Shown here piece by piece: positions 33,951 to 47,345 of a stretch of 64,000 bases of DNA. This DNA comes from Rugalucina vietnamica. Lineage: Eukaryota; Mollusca; Bivalvia; Lucinida; Lucinidae. The stretch is from positions 23,941,456-24,005,455 of the forward strand of contig OZ024875.1 in assembly GCA_964017185.1 (NCBI GenBank). Direction: 5' to 3'. The translations under genes were made by a program, and so were the position numbers. A model generated the notes under the pieces. It was given only the letters and a program-made list of their open reading frames with translations, was not told the DNA's origin and did no database searches. Every line of letters starts with the position of its first letter. Positions within the stretch are counted from its first letter, which is position 1.

Positions 33951-35069
33951 GTTGAGGTGGATGGATGTTGCTTTATTTTGACGGACCCCCGTAAGGGTGT
34001 GTTGAAATTTTTAGAGATGGGCTTTTATTTAGTAACAAAATATATTACTCTTTTTTGTCAGTTTTCTTCTATGATGCTTTTCTCTCATACAACATACGAG
34101 TGTTATGCCCAGTCTGCATTTAGTCATTCTATGGTTTCTTATTCGTCCGTTTAACGTGCCATGCTCAAACACAATATGGCGGCATTATGTTTTACCTCAA
34201 TTAATACGCACGTAAATAATGATTCTGGCCGGTATTCACTTGTGGTATTATCCACCCTTTAGGGGTTATTCTGAACATTTAACGATACATAAGCTGTATT
34301 CAAGTTTCTGCTCTAAATACCCCCGAATATGTGGTCTGGGGTGCAGGACACACTTTTTACCCACTTGTCCTGGACAAAATGGTCAATATATTAGGGTATG
34401 ACTACATTTTGGTTTGTAAATTTGTGTAAAATTATTTTTAAGCAGCGTTTGATTTTTATTTCACTCAAGCAGTTGTTATTGGTTATTTAAACTGAATTTT
34501 GTCAGGTCACATGACCTTTTATATTTTCATTAGTGCAGAACTAACTTGTTGGATTTTACCCCTAAACCTGGAAATCGGCTTTTCAAAAATGGTTCTTTTT
34601 AAGTGGAATTTACTGTGAGAAGTCAACGGCTGCCATGTATTCAATAATCATTGCGCATATATTTAAAGCAGTAGGCTTTATCTACACATGATCATGCACT
34701 TTATGGTCATTGTATGGGCCAGTGACATGTCATAACTTCAAGGAAAATGTGTCTTTTTGGGGCGAAAAAATGCCCTTAAAGTGCAGGGGTGTGGTAGGTT
34801 TACATTTGCATAGAGCTTGTCCCAGTCAGCAGAAACTGTTTCTGTTACTGTGAGATGATTTTATGGTCTGTATTTTATTAACTGTGGGTATAATTGAATG
34901 GTTATTAAGGTTTTGAAATTAGGGTGTTCGTTTCAAGCATGTTGCCGTCTGCTCAGCCTCTATGACTACTCGCCAGTGATCGGTGCAATATATGCGAAGG
35001 GGTCAACTTCTTATGCGACATTGCAGAGGTATATTATTTTTGGAACGCAGCTGTAGACACCAGGCGAAT

Positions 35070-36100
35070 GGGTTGTCATCAGTTCATCGAGATTATTGAT
35101 GCGTCGTGGTTTGTTAATGGATAGTATACATATATAACGGGATTCATATGCGTCGGGAGATCGTTACTAATGCGTTACTCCATATCTTTTGTCCTTATAA
35201 GGTAAGTTCTAGATGTGTTGATTTTGCAAACGAAAACAATGTCGACTATGCAAAATCGGTGTCGGCTTTGATCTGTGAAAATCATTTTTCCACATGAGTC
35301 CAGTTAGTAAGAATTCTTGCATGCTCAACAATTTTAGCTAATGGTTTATAAATGTGGTCAGTAGGTACCACAGGGCCACGAAAACTGGTTGTTTCTTTTC
35401 TGCTCCTATTGTTTGAAGTCTTGAGTGTAAACTAGCAAGTCACAACACAGTCTTTGGGCATTTCTTATCAATCATACATCCAAGTTAGCCTTTAAAACTA
35501 TTTTAAATAATGCGGGCTCGATAACCACCGTTTTAAGTGCCAAAGATAATGATTACAAGTTTTGTATTGGTCCAGGAATTCCATATGGAATACATAATTG
35601 TTAGCTTATCGATTCTGCATACGAAAATACGAAAACATGTGTATCGTCGCTAAATGTAACTGAATGGTCTATTTTCATACGTGGGGTTCAGCTAAGTTCC
35701 CTCGCATCTGTGAAATCAATATAAACTAGCATTTTTTTTTTGTTTGACGACAGAGAGGTATAATTTATAGATATTGTCACTTTTTGTAGCTTTTCGTCTA
35801 CTGGTCGCGTTCATAAACGAATAGCTGAAAAACCACAGATGGCACAAGGATTCCGAATCATTTTCATTGACAAAATAGAAGATTTTTTGCACATCACATC
35901 GGTCGCTGATTTTGCAAACGCGACTTAATTTTCTCGCACGGAAGCAAAAAGTATGATTCTAACAGTCCACAGGCAAAGGATGTATAGAACGCATTCCTAA
36001 CGATCACCAAGGCGCATACAAAGTTACTATAGAATGTATTGAGAAACCACGGCGCATCAATAATTTCGATTAACAGATGGGTCCCAATGAGACTGGAAAG
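35070..36100. repeat. Diverged inverted repeat inside block C
   Basis: The sequence around 35075-35260 (CGAGATTATTGATGCGTCGT) is matched in reverse complement by 35895-36100 (CGAAATTATTGATGCGCCGT on the minus strand) along about 190 bp with many substitutions. This suggests an old TIR-type element of about 1.0 kb. Copies lie in units 2 and 3. The minus-strand 79-codon frame over the right arm has no recognisable domain. Confidence 0.55.
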
Positions 36101-36165
36101 AAAATAATCACAAGTCATTTTCCGACAGCACACTTGAAGAGAAAGATGACTAGCTCTTACCCATC

Positions 36166-37629
36166 AAGGTAGCGACCCGGCTAGTATCAATCAAAAACAA
36201 AGATAACGAAGACAACAGAGAGACAGACAAATTACACAGAAGATATATCATAAAGATAAATTACCTCACTGGGACAGTGACGTTTGACTGGACGGCGAAC
36301 ATGCCAATCTGGACGGTGAAGTTTTTAATGGGATGACAATCACCACAATGGGACGGTATCGTTTTTACTCGGACTTGCCAGTTACGATATTATTAAATAA
36401 AATTACGCATTGCGCTCATCAGTTAAAACTTCAAACTTACAATGTTTATCAACAAAATTTTAATATTAAAACAACAAAAAAAAAAAACAACAAAAAACGA
36501 AAAACAAAACAAAAAAAAAAAAAATCATTTTCCGTTGGTGGGGTTTGAACGAACTACCCATTTCCTTAACGATCGCAATGACGAACAAATGTTGCATTTG
36601 CGACCTTAACCACTCGGCCATGATATTGGGCCTGTTTACATGACAGAAAGATTATCCCTTTATATTAGATTCGAATCCAAGGGAAAATACTCAATTTTTC
36701 ATTTACTCAAATGGTCCCACTATAAAACGGGCTACACACGATAGTTGTCTCAAATGTAAATGCAATTTAGCATATCAATATTTATTCAGATTTTGCAAAG
36801 AGCATGAACACGTGTTTAATGCCAACATTATCTAGTTTCATTATAAAGAATGAAACACTATTACACCTTGTTAAATTAATATTTGGTTCACCCATAAGCT
36901 TTGTTTTAACTCATATACGGTTAACCTGGTTCAATACCAATTATTTTACCTGTCCCGGCGTTACGCTGTGGGCGGTTCCATGCCAAAGGGGTAAATCCGA
37001 GGCCTGGTTATCGCTATTGCACTGCAGTAGGGCCCCGGAGAAGGTACTAGTTCGACACAAAGTTGAACTATACTCCGCTTAGACAGTCTAAGCGAAGAGC
37101 GTTGGTGCTGTGCCTTCGCTTCAACTAAGCGGTTCCCTCGGTGAGGGGCCGCACATCTGGGGTAAGGGGATGGGTATGGAGACCTTCTGGGCCATGGGGA
37201 CTGGTTTGGTGGGAACGATGAGGGAATGGGTATGGTGGGGGCCATAGGGAGGGATGGTTGGGAATGGGTGGCGGCGTGGCCCATGAGGTGTGGTTGAGGT
37301 GGATGGATGTTGCTTTTTTTCTCACCTCGAATGATAATCGATTTAAAATTTATGAAAGATGCTACACAATGATCGCGATTAACTTTTGAGTATAATTTTA
37401 TAAACATTACATATCCTAACAGAATGTGACACCTCTGAACCACAAACGCATTGTGCATTGTAAGAATACACATCAACATTATTGTCGTAATTGCAATTGG
37501 TCCAATTAAAGTTTGCATTTCACACCTAAGTAACTCTTTTTACTCAATCTGATGACCAAATGATAGCGTCTCCGTGTCCCAGTTTGAACAAAGCAAAAAC
37601 CGACATAAAAATTCTTAATTATCTTCATT

Positions 37630-37679
<50 letters not shown>

Positions 37680-40579
37680 AAGCTGCAGAAAAACACTGAA
37701 ACTGTACACTGTTTTCAATGAAATTAAGATTTGTTTTTACTGTGCTGCTACTTTTTACGCTGATTCGTTCTTATTTTCTTATTTTATTTCTGCTCTCAGC
37801 CACGGTCTAGATCATCCCGTTGAGTTTTCTGGAATCGCATATTCATTCATTCATTCTCAGTCACAAGTCGCAAGATACATCAATTCATTATTATTGTTTT
37901 TTTACTTTTTAAAAATTCATTAAATGTTTTTTGTTGTTGTTGTTTTTTATCAAAAGATTAGTACTAGATCTATAATTAATATTACACAAAAATGCAGATA
38001 TTGACGATACGATTTTGAACAGTTACGCGTTACGCTGTGGGCGGTTCCATGCCAAAGAGGTAAATCCGAGGCCTGGTTATCGCTATTGCACTGCAGCAGG
38101 GCCCCGGAGAAGGTACTAGTTCGACACAAAGTTGAACTATACTCCGCTTAGACTTAGTCTAAGCGAAGAGCGTTGGTGCTGTGCCTTCGCTTCAACTAAG
38201 CGGTTCCCTCGGTGAGGGGCCGCACATCTGGGGTAAGGGGGTGGGTATGGAGACCTTCTGGGCCATGGGGACTGGTTTGGTGGGAACGATGAGGGAATGG
38301 GTATGGTGGGGGCCATAGGGAGGGATGGTTGGGAATGGGTGGCGGCGTGGCCCATGAGGTGTGGTTGAGGTGGATGGATGTTGCTTTATTTTGACGGACC
38401 CCCGTAAGGGTGTGTTGAAATTTTTAGAGATGGGCTTTTATTTAGTAACAAAATATATTACTCTTTTTTGTCAGTTTTCTTCTATGATGCTTTTCTCTCA
38501 TACAACATACGAGTGTTATGCCCAGTCTGCATTTAGTCATTCTATGGTTTCTTATTCGTCCGTTTAACGTGCCATGCTCAAACACAATATGGCGGCATTA
38601 TGTTTTACCTCAATTAATACGCACGTAAATAATGATTCTGGCCGGTATTCACTTGTGGTATTATCCACCCTTTAGGGGTTATTCTGAACATTTAACGATA
38701 CATAAGCTGTATTCAAGTTTCTGCTCTAAATACCCCCGAATATGTGGTCTGGGGTGCAGGACACACTTTTTACCCACTTGTCCTGGACAAAATGGTCAAT
38801 ATATTAGGGTATGACTACATTTTGGTTTGTAAATTTGTGTAAAATTATTTTTAAGCAGCGTTTGATTTTTATTTCACTCAAGCAGTTGTTATTGGTTATT
38901 TAAACTGAATTTTGTCAGGTCACATGACCTTTTATATTTTCATTAGTGCAGAACTAACTTGTTGGATTTTACCCCTAAACCTGGAAATCGGCTTTTCAAA
39001 AATGGTTCTTTTTAAGTGGAATTTACTGTGAGAAGTCAACGGCTGCCATGTATTCAATAATCATTGCGCATATATTTAAAGCAGTAGGCTTTATCTACAC
39101 ATGATCATGCACTTTATGGTCATTGTATGGGCCAGTGACATGTCATAACTTCAAGGAAAATGTGTCTTTTTGGGGCGAAAAAATGCCCTTAAAGTGCAGG
39201 GGTGTGGTAGGTTTACATTTGCATAGAGCTTGTCCCAGTCAGCAGAAACTGTTTCTGTTACTGTGAGATGATTTTATGGTCTGTATTTTATTAACTGTGG
39301 GTATAATTGAATGGTTATTAAGGTTTTGAAATTAGGGTGTTCGTTTCAAGCATGTTGCCGTCTGCTCAGCCTCTATGACTACTCGCCAGTGATCGGTGCA
39401 ATATATGCGAAGGGGTCAACTTCTTATGCGACATTGCAGAGGTATATTATTTTTGGAACGCAGCTGTAGACACCAGGCGAATGGGTTGTCATCAGTTCAT
39501 CGAGATTATTGATGCGTCGTGGTTTGTTAATGGATAGTATACATATATAACGGGATTCATATGCGTCGGGAGATCGTTACTAATGCGTTACTCCATATCT
39601 TTTGTCCTTATAAGGTAAGTTCTAGATGTGTTGATTTTGCAAACGAAAACAATGTCGACTATGCAAAATCGGTGTCGGCTTTGATCTGTGAAAATCATTT
39701 TTCCACATGAGTCCAGTTAGTAAGAATTCTTGCATGCTCAACAATTTTAGCTAATGGTTTATAAATGTGGTCAGTAGGTACCACAGGGCCACGAAAACTG
39801 GTTGTTTCTTTTCTGCTCCTATTGTTTGAAGTCTTGAGTGTAAACTAGCAAGTCACAACACAGTCTTTGGGCATTTCTTATCAATCATACATCCAAGTTA
39901 GCCTTTAAAACTATTTTAAATAATGCGGGCTCGATAACCACCGTTTTAAGTGCCAAAGATAATGATTACAAGTTTTGTATTGGTCCAGGAATTCCATATG
40001 GAATACATAATTGTTAGCTTATCGATTCTGCATACGAAAATACGAAAACATGTGTATCGTCGCTAAATGTAACTGAATGGTCTATTTTCATACGTGGGGT
40101 TCAGCTAAGTTCCCTCGCATCTGTGAAATCAATATAAACTAGCATTTTTTTTTTTGTTTGACGACAGAGAGGTATAATTTATAGATATTGTCACTTTTTG
40201 TAGCTTTTCGTCTACTGGTCGCGTTCATAAACGAATAGCTGAAAAACCACAGATGGCACAAGGATTCCGAATCATTTTCATTGACAAAATAGAAGATTTT
40301 TTGCACATCACATCGGTCGCTGATTTTGCAAACGCGACTTAATTTTCTCGCACGGAAGCAAAAAGTATGATTCTAACAGTCCACAGGCAAAGGATGTATA
40401 GAACGCATTCCTAACGATCACCAAGGCGCATACAAAGTTACTATAGAATGTATTGAGAAACCACGGCGCATCAATAATTTCGATTAACAGATGGGTCCCA
40501 ATGAGACTGGAAAGAAAATAATCACAAGTCATTTTCCGACAGCACACTTGAAGAGAAAGATGACTAGCTCTTACCCATC
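36166..40579 (+). repeat. Segmental duplication unit 2 (A + B' + partial A + C)
   Basis: Period 4414 bp to the next unit. Order: block A (36166-37311), B' (37312-38024), a second copy of the last third of A starting GCGTTACGCTGTGGGCGG (38026 to about 38385), then C (to 40579). B' is thus framed by two direct copies of about 350 bp of A. Differences from unit 3 are only a handful of bases and homopolymer lengths. No gene is recognised. It contains a tRNA-like copy (36525-36630), a CT microsatellite (37635-37675) and two G-rich tracts. Confidence 0.9.
36525..36630 (-). tRNA. tRNA-Ser/Leu-like sequence, unit 2 copy
   Basis: Nearly identical to the sequence at 33181-33286, with the A box GGCCGAGTGGTTAAGG on the minus strand. 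It has GTTCGTTCAAACC where unit 1 has GTTTGTTCAAACC. Same doubts about function. Confidence 0.45.
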
Positions 40580-40938
40580 AAGGTAGCGACCCGGCTAGTA
40601 TCAATCAAAAACAAAGATAACGAAGACAACAGAGAGACAGACAAATTACACAGAAGATATATCATAAAGATAAATTACCTCACTGGGACAGTGACGTTTG
40701 ACTGGACGGCGAACATGCCAATCTGGACGGTGAAGTTTTTAATGGGATGACAATCACCACAATGGGACGGTATCGTTTTTACTCGGACTTGCCAGTTACG
40801 ATATTATTAAATAAAATTACGCATTGCGCTCATCAGTTAAAACTTCAAACTTACAATGTTTATCAACAAAATTTTAATATTAAAACAACAAAAAAAAAAA
40901 CAACAAAAAACGAAAAACAAAACAAAAAAAAAAAAAAA

Positions 40939-41044
40939 TCATTTTCCGTTGGTGGGGTTTGAACGAACTACCCATTTCCTTAACGATCGCAATGACGAAC
41001 AAATGTTGCATTTGCGACCTTAACCACTCGGCCATGATATTGGG
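40939..41044 (-). tRNA. tRNA-Ser/Leu-like sequence, unit 3 copy
   Basis: Same sequence and caveats as the copies in units 1 and 2. It matches the unit 2 copy as far as I can read. Confidence 0.45.
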
Positions 41045-42043
41045 CCTGTTTACATGACAGAAAGATTATCCCTTTATATTAGATTCGAATCCAAGGGAAA
41101 ATACTCAATTTTTCATTTACTCAAATGGTCCCACTATAAAACGGGCTACACACGATAGTTGTCTCAAATGTAAATGCAATTTAGCATATCAATATTTATT
41201 CAGATTTTGCAAAGAGCATGAACACGTGTTTAATGCCAACATTATCTAGTTTCATTATAAAGAATGAAACACTATTACACCTTGTTAAATTAATATTTGG
41301 TTCACCCATAAGCTTTGTTTTAACTCATATACGGTTAACCTGGTTCAATACCAATTATTTTACCTGTCCCGGCGTTACGCTGTGGGCGGTTCCATGCCAA
41401 AGGGGTAAATCCGAGGCCTGGTTATCGCTATTGCACTGCAGCAGGGCCCCGGAGAAGGTACTAGTTCGACACAAAGTTGAACTATACTCCGCTTAGACAG
41501 TCTAAGCGAAGAGCGTTGGTGCTGTGCCTTCGCTTCAACTAAGCGGTTCCCTCGGTGAGGGGCCGCACATCTGGGGTAAGGGGATGGGTATGGAGACCTT
41601 CTGGGCCATGGGGACTGGTTTGGTGGGAACGATGAGGGAATGGGTATGGTGGGGGCCATAGGGAGGGATGGTTGGGAATGGGTGGCGGCGTGGCCCATGA
41701 GGTGTGGTTGAGGTGGATGGATGTTGCTTTTTTTCTCACCTCGAATGATAATCGATTTAAAATTTATGAAAGATGCTACACAATGATCGCGATTAACTTT
41801 TGAGTATAATTTTATAAACATTACATATCCTAACAGAATGTGACACCTCTGAACCACAAACGCATTGTGCATTGTAAGAATACACATCAACATTATTGTC
41901 GTAATTGCAATTGGTCCAATTAAAGTTTGCATTTCACACCTAAGTAACTCTTTTTACTCAATCTGATGACCAAATGATAGCGTCTCCGTGTCCCAGTTTG
42001 AACAAAGCAAAAACCGACATAAAAATTCTTAATTATCTTCATT

Positions 42044-42091
<48 letters not shown>

Positions 42092-44939
42092 AAGCTGCAG
42101 AAAAACACTGAAACTGTACACTGTTTTCAATGAAATTAAGATTTGTTTTTACTGTGCTGCTACTTTTTACGCTGATTCGTTCTTATTTTCTTATTTTATT
42201 TCTGCTCTCAGCCACGGTCTAGATCATCCCGTTGAGTTTTCTGGAATCGCATATTCATTCATTCATTCTCAGTCACAAGTCGCAAGATACATCAATTCAT
42301 TATTATTGTTTTTTTACTTTTTAAAAATTCATTAAATGTTTTTTGTTGTTGTTGTTTTTTATCAAAAGATTAGTACTAGATCTATAATTAATATTACACA
42401 AAAATGCAGATATTGACGATACGATTTTGAACAGTTACGCGTTACGCTGTGGGCGGTTCCATGCCAAAGAGGTAAATCCGAGGCCTGGTTATCGCTATTG
42501 CACTGCAGCAGGGCCCCGGAGAAGGTACTAGTTCGACACAAAGTTGAACTATACTCCGCTTAGACTTAGTCTAAGCGAAGAGCGTTGGTGCTGTGCCTTC
42601 GCTTCAACTAAGCGGTTCCCTCGGTGAGGGGCCGCACATCTGGGGTAAGGGGGTGGGTATGGAGACCTTCTGGGCCATGGGGACTGGTTTGGTGGGAACG
42701 ATGAGGGAATGGGTATGGTGGGGGCCATAGGGAGGGATGGTTGGGAATGGGTGGCGGCGTGGCCCATGAGGTGTGGTTGAGGTGGATGGATGTTGCTTTA
42801 TTTTGACGGACCCCCGTAAGGGTGTGTTGAAATTTTTAGAGATGGGCTTTTATTTAGTAACAAAATATATTACTCTTTTTTGTCAGTTTTCTTCTATGAT
42901 GCTTTTCTCTCATACAACATACGAGTGTTATGCCCAGTCTGCATTTAGTCATTCTATGGTTTCTTATTCGTCCGTTTAACGTGCCATGCTCAAACACAAT
43001 ATGGCGGCATTATGTTTTACCTCAATTAATACGCACGTAAATAATGATTCTGGCCGGTATTCACTTGTGGTATTATCCACCCTTTAGGGGTTATTCTGAA
43101 CATTTAACGATACATAAGCTGTATTCAAGTTTCTGCTCTAAATACCCCCGAATATGTGGTCTGGGGTGCAGGACACACTTTTTACCCACTTGTCCTGGAC
43201 AAAATGGTCAATATATTAGGGTATGACTACATTTTGGTTTGTAAATTTGTGTAAAATTATTTTTAAGCAGCGTTTGATTTTTATTTCACTCAAGCAGTTG
43301 TTATTGGTTATTTAAACTGAATTTTGTCAGGTCACATGACCTTTTATATTTTCATTAGTGCAGAACTAACTTGTTGGATTTTACCCCTAAACCTGGAAAT
43401 CGGCTTTTCAAAAATGGTTCTTTTTAAGTGGAATTTACTGTGAGAAGTCAACGGCTGCCATGTATTCAATAATCATTGCGCATATATTTAAAGCAGTAGG
43501 CTTTATCTACACATGATCATGCACTTTATGGTCATTGTATGGGCCAGTGACATGTCATAACTTCAAGGAAAATGTGTCTTTTTGGGGCGAAAAAATGCCC
43601 TTAAAGTGCAGGGGTGTGGTAGGTTTACATTTGCATAGAGCTTGTCCCAGTCAGCAGAAACTGTTTCTGTTACTGTGAGATGATTTTATGGTCTGTATTT
43701 TATTAACTGTGGGTATAATTGAATGGTTATTAAGGTTTTGAAATTAGGGTGTTCGTTTCAAGCATGTTGCCGTCTGCTCAGCCTCTATGACTACTCGCCA
43801 GTGATCGGTGCAATATATGCGAAGGGGTCAACTTCTTATGCGACATTGCAGAGGTATATTATTTTTGGAACGCAGCTGTAGACACCAGGCGAATGGGTTG
43901 TCATCAGTTCATCGAGATTATTGATGCGTCGTGGTTTGTTAATGGATAGTATACATATATAACGGGATTCATATGCGTCGGGAGATCGTTACTAATGCGT
44001 TACTCCATATCTTTTGTCCTTATAAGGTAAGTTCTAGATGTGTTGATTTTGCAAACGAAAACAATGTCGACTATGCAAAATCGGTGTCGGCTTTGATCTG
44101 TGAAAATCATTTTTCCACATGAGTCCAGTTAGTAAGAATTCTTGCATGCTCAACAATTTTAGCTAATGGTTTATAAATGTGGTCAGTAGGTACCACAGGG
44201 CCACGAAAACTGGTTGTTTCTTTTCTGCTCCTATTGTTTGAAGTCTTGAGTGTAAACTAGCAAGTCACAACACAGTCTTTGGGCATTTCTTATCAATCAT
44301 ACATCCAAGTTAGCCTTTAAAACTATTTTAAATAATGCGGGCTCGATAACCACCGTTTTAAGTGCCAAAGATAATGATTACAAGTTTTGTATTGGTCCAG
44401 GAATTCCATATGGAATACATAATTGTTAGCTTATCGATTCTGCATACGAAAATACGAAAACATGTGTATCGTCGCTAAATGTAACTGAATGGTCTATTTT
44501 CATACGTGGGGTTCAGCTAAGTTCCCTCGCATCTGTGAAATCAATATAAACTAGCATTTTTTTTTTGTTTGACGACAGAGAGGTATAATTTATAGATATT
44601 GTCACTTTTTGTAGCTTTTCGTCTACTGGTCGCGTTCATAAACGAATAGCTGAAAAACCACAGATGGCACAAGGATTCCGAATCATTTTCATTGACAAAA
44701 TAGAAGATTTTTTGCACATCACATCGGTCGCTGATTTTGCAAACGCGACTTAATTTTCTCGCACGGAAGCAAAAAGTATGATTCTAACAGTCCACAGGCA
44801 AAGGATGTATAGAACGCATTCCTAACGATCACCAAGGCGCATACAAAGTTACTATAGAATGTATTGAGAAACCACGGCGCATCAATAATTTCGATTAACA
44901 GATGGGTCCCAATGAGACTGGAAAGAAAATAATCACAAG

Positions 44940-46346
44940 AAGGTACAAGTAGGCAAAGATCAGGAAAAGGTGCAATCAGAAAAAGATTCCCACTCCAAAA
45001 ACCGAGGCGGGAAAAAACCAAACCAACAACCAGGCACTTATACCATGAAACATATCGTAAGCCGAATGAGCAGCTATTTTCCCAATAGGTGGCCACTCAG
45101 TTACCTTAACTTAACTAAAAATATGAAAACATACATAAGGCGCCAACAGCACAAAAAAATTTTCAAACACCAAGACATAAAACGAAAAGAACCACCACAG
45201 AAGTATCGACTTGGAACGATCAGTAACACAAAGTTACTGGCGGGCTTAAACCGGTTTTACATGGTCATAACCTCACCCTCAGCTTCTGCAGTGGTTCATA
45301 ACATTTAGTTAGTTATTCGGTCCTCGTGGTGAATCTCTAACTAGTCAATGAATCATCAAGAACAAACAAATAAATCATGATAAACATCCTGATGAATCAA
45401 AAACCAGGACTCACAGACTGAGTAAGCTGCCCGACGATGGAGATCCCTGGGCGCCGAATAACCTACTAACTCCGGAGCAAAAGAAAAACACCAGTTGGAC
45501 CCCGGTGGGCCAAGCAACAGACAAGAAGCTCCGGCCCCAACCAACTAAAATGAATAGCTTTATGTCGGGGCCATCATAGAGTCTGACGCCCGACCCACCG
45601 GCGTGCAATTAAAGAAGGCAGCATAGTTATCAACCATGATTGGGTTAAAAACTAAGCATGCAGACTGTCGCATAACATTCAAGTTATAACCTATACGTTT
45701 GTAACGTGTTATGATTTTTCTGAACTGAAAAGAAAAATCATTAATTCCTTTAAGTTTCTTAAATTTGTAAACCAAGTCACCATAAAATTCAGGTTCCGAA
45801 AGGCCCTCACTTAAAAGCGTCTTTAACCCAACATTATATTTGGAAATCAATTCATAGTGTCTACGATAAAATTTAGAAAATGTTTTTCGAAGTTTATGAT
45901 ACCGATAGCCCTGTTGGAGAAGTTTTGCCGTTAAACATTTATTTCGAGCGTTGAAGTCTGTAACATGATTGCAGACTCTAGCAAACCTAATAAGTTGCGA
46001 AATGTATACACCATAAGAAGCACGACGAGGAACGTCACCATCCAAAAAAGGAAAATTTACTATATCAAAATCAAAGTCATCGCGCTTGTCATAAATTTTA
46101 GAAGAAACAAATCCATTTGCAACAGAAAGATGTAGATCTAAAAAGGGGGCTTCAGTATCTGAGATATTGGCTTTGTTCAACTGAAGTTCAGGTGGATAAA
46201 TTTGATTGACCATACCTTCAAAATAAGGATTGTCAATGTTCAAAAGGTCATCGAGGTACCTAGATGTGGAATTAAAAGCCTCGATAACATCAGCTTGATT
46301 ATCATGGTTAAGAGAATCCATGAAATCTCTTTCGTAGCAGTATAAA
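44940..46346 (-). mobile_element. Penelope-like retroelement, copy 2, 5'-truncated
   Basis: A minus-strand element within block C of unit 3. The empty site AATCACAAGTCATTTT is intact in units 1 and 2, which places the insertion exactly and shows a short duplication of about AAG. It starts later in the reverse transcriptase than copy 1 and shares the same 3' end. The two copies differ by scattered substitutions, so they are separate insertions and not part of the duplication. Confidence 0.85.
45560..46345 (-). CDS. Penelope-type reverse transcriptase, C-terminal part
   Basis: The frame begins inside the polymerase at LYCYERDFMDSLNHDNQ and continues through RYLDDLLNIDN, KIYDKRDDFDFDIVNFPF and YGVYISQLIRFARVC to the C-terminus NCTPVGRASDSMMAPT. 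About 260 residues match copy 1 closely, with a few conservative changes (for example GKIISRYRR in copy 1 against RKIITRYKR). The open frame extends a few codons upstream into the host repeat (MCCRKMT), which is chance. A partial, non-functional polymerase. Confidence 0.85.
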   Translation of the reverse strand, partial: LYCYERDFMDSLNHDNQADVIEAFNSTSRYLDDLLNIDNPYFEGMVNQIYPPELQLNKANISDTEAPFLDLHLSVANGFVSSKIYDKRDDFDFDIVNFPFLDGDVPRRASYGVYISQLIRFARVCNHVTDFNARNKCLTAKLLQQGYRYHKLRKTFSKFYRRHYELISKYNVGLKTLLSEGLSEPEFYGDLVYKFKKLKGINDFSFQFRKIITRYKRIGYNLNVMRQSACLVFNPIMVDNYAAFFNCTPVGRASDSMMAPT

Positions 46347-46398
46347 GTCATTTTCCGACAGCACACTTGAAGAGAAAGATGACTAGCTCTTACCCATC

Positions 46399-46629
46399 AA
46401 GGTAGCGACCCGGCTAGTATCAATCAAAAACAAAGATAACGAAGACAACAGAGAGACAGACAAATTACACAGAAGATATATCATAAAGATAAATTACCTC
46501 ACTGGGACAGTGACGTTTGACTGGACGGCGAACATGCCAATCTGGACGGTGAAGTTTTTAATGGGATGACAATCACCACAATGGGACGGTATCGTTTTTA
46601 CTCGGACTTGCCAGTTACGATATTATTAA
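46399..46629 (+). repeat. Segmental duplication unit 4, start of block A
   Basis: The first 230 bp of block A, up to the TTAA at 46626-46629. It continues at 53731 after a 7.1-kb insertion. Confidence 0.9.
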
Positions 46630-46644
46630 GGTAAAGAACCATAA

Positions 46645-47045
46645 AATTGCTGATCCATAGAATTTTTTTATTTTTTGATATTTTAGAGAAAATATTTATA
46701 TCTATCGATTCGTGTAATAAAAAAACATGGTTACCAGGTTAGTTTTCCTGCAAATCGCTCCCCTGAAATGGCTAAAAATGCCTTTATTTGTACGTGACGT
46801 AATGGGAAAGTAATAAAAATGCGTCGCTTTTTGCACTTGAGCGCCGTTTACAAGAGAACTAATCCATAGAATTTTTTTAAAAACTAAATATGGTCTCGTT
46901 TTTGTATTGTGAGTCAAAAAGTTAAATAAAAGTCCTTGACTACCAGGTTGGTTTCGGCGGTATTTGTCAACGAATGAAGACAGGTAAGCTAAAAATCTTA
47001 ATTTTCCGTAAGTGACGTTGACTTCATAAAAATGGCGCCTTTTGA
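46645..47045 (+). repeat. Two diverged tandem subrepeats of about 200 bp
   Basis: The motif GATCCATAGAATTTTTTT near 46653 recurs as AATCCATAGAATTTTTTT near 46861. TACCAGGTTAGTTTTC near 46732 recurs as TACCAGGTTGGTTTCG near 46940. GTGACGTAATGG near 46793 recurs as GTGACGTTGACTTC near 47020. No coding. Confidence 0.6.
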
Positions 47046-47271
47046 CTTTTCGGACGTCTTTCATAAACGTTCGGCATTTGGTTTATTAGAATGTGCTTTA
47101 GGCGGCGAATTTAAGATCATTAACGCGTGCTTGTATCTGTCTGAGTAATTTTCAACTCGAATGATCTTTCAGTCATATCACGACCGTGAATGGTTCAAAT
47201 TCGGCCCAAGTTCAACAGTATGTATACATAGAGGTACTGTTCAAAATATTTGACCCCAAATTTCAGTCAAC

Positions 47272-47345
47272 ATGTTTGTTTGTTAGTTTGTTTGGATTGA
47301 TGCTTAACGTCCCAGTCAACAGCTATGGTCATGCCGGGACGTTGC
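47272..47345 (+). repeat. Short widespread-type motif GCTTAACGTCCCAGTCAACA
   Basis: TTTGTTTGGATTGATGC, then TTAACGTCCCAGTCAACAGC and GGTCATGCCGGGACG. A motif of this shape (TTAACGTCC...AACAGC...GGTCAT...GGACG) is, from memory, dispersed in many invertebrate genomes. Its role is unknown and I cannot test the match here. Confidence 0.3.

Larger units (their letters stand above)
32839..36165 (+). repeat. Segmental duplication unit 1 (A + C)
   Basis: The unit starts AAGGTAGCGACCCGGCTAGT. Block A (32839 to about 33972) holds a long A-run, a minus-strand tRNA-like sequence and a G-rich tract. Block C (about 33973-36165) follows directly, without the B' and partial-A insert seen in units 2 and 3. 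Open frames in it (33460-33738, 33948-34154, 34219-34401, 35894-36133 minus) are short, have no domain I recognise, and are probably chance frames preserved because the copies are recent. Unit 1 therefore shows the pre-insertion or deleted form of the repeat. Confidence 0.85.
40580..46398 (+). repeat. Segmental duplication unit 3, carrying a Penelope-like insertion
   Basis: Same order as unit 2 (A, B', partial A, C). It measures about 5819 bp rather than 4413 because a Penelope-like copy of about 1406 bp sits in block C at about 44940-46346. Outside the insertion it is almost identical to unit 2. It includes a tRNA-like copy (40939-41044), a CT tract (42047-42087) and two G-rich tracts. Confidence 0.9.

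Noticed and set aside
34500-34520. AGGTCACATGACCT in block C as a regulatory palindrome
   Set aside because: It is an imperfect dyad, a single 14-bp match in unexplained DNA, and could easily be chance.
35894-36133. 79-codon minus-strand frame (starting MCCRKMTCDYF) as a membrane peptide
   Set aside because: It lies on one arm of an old inverted repeat whose other arm is not open in the matching frame. Hydrophobicity follows AT-rich composition.
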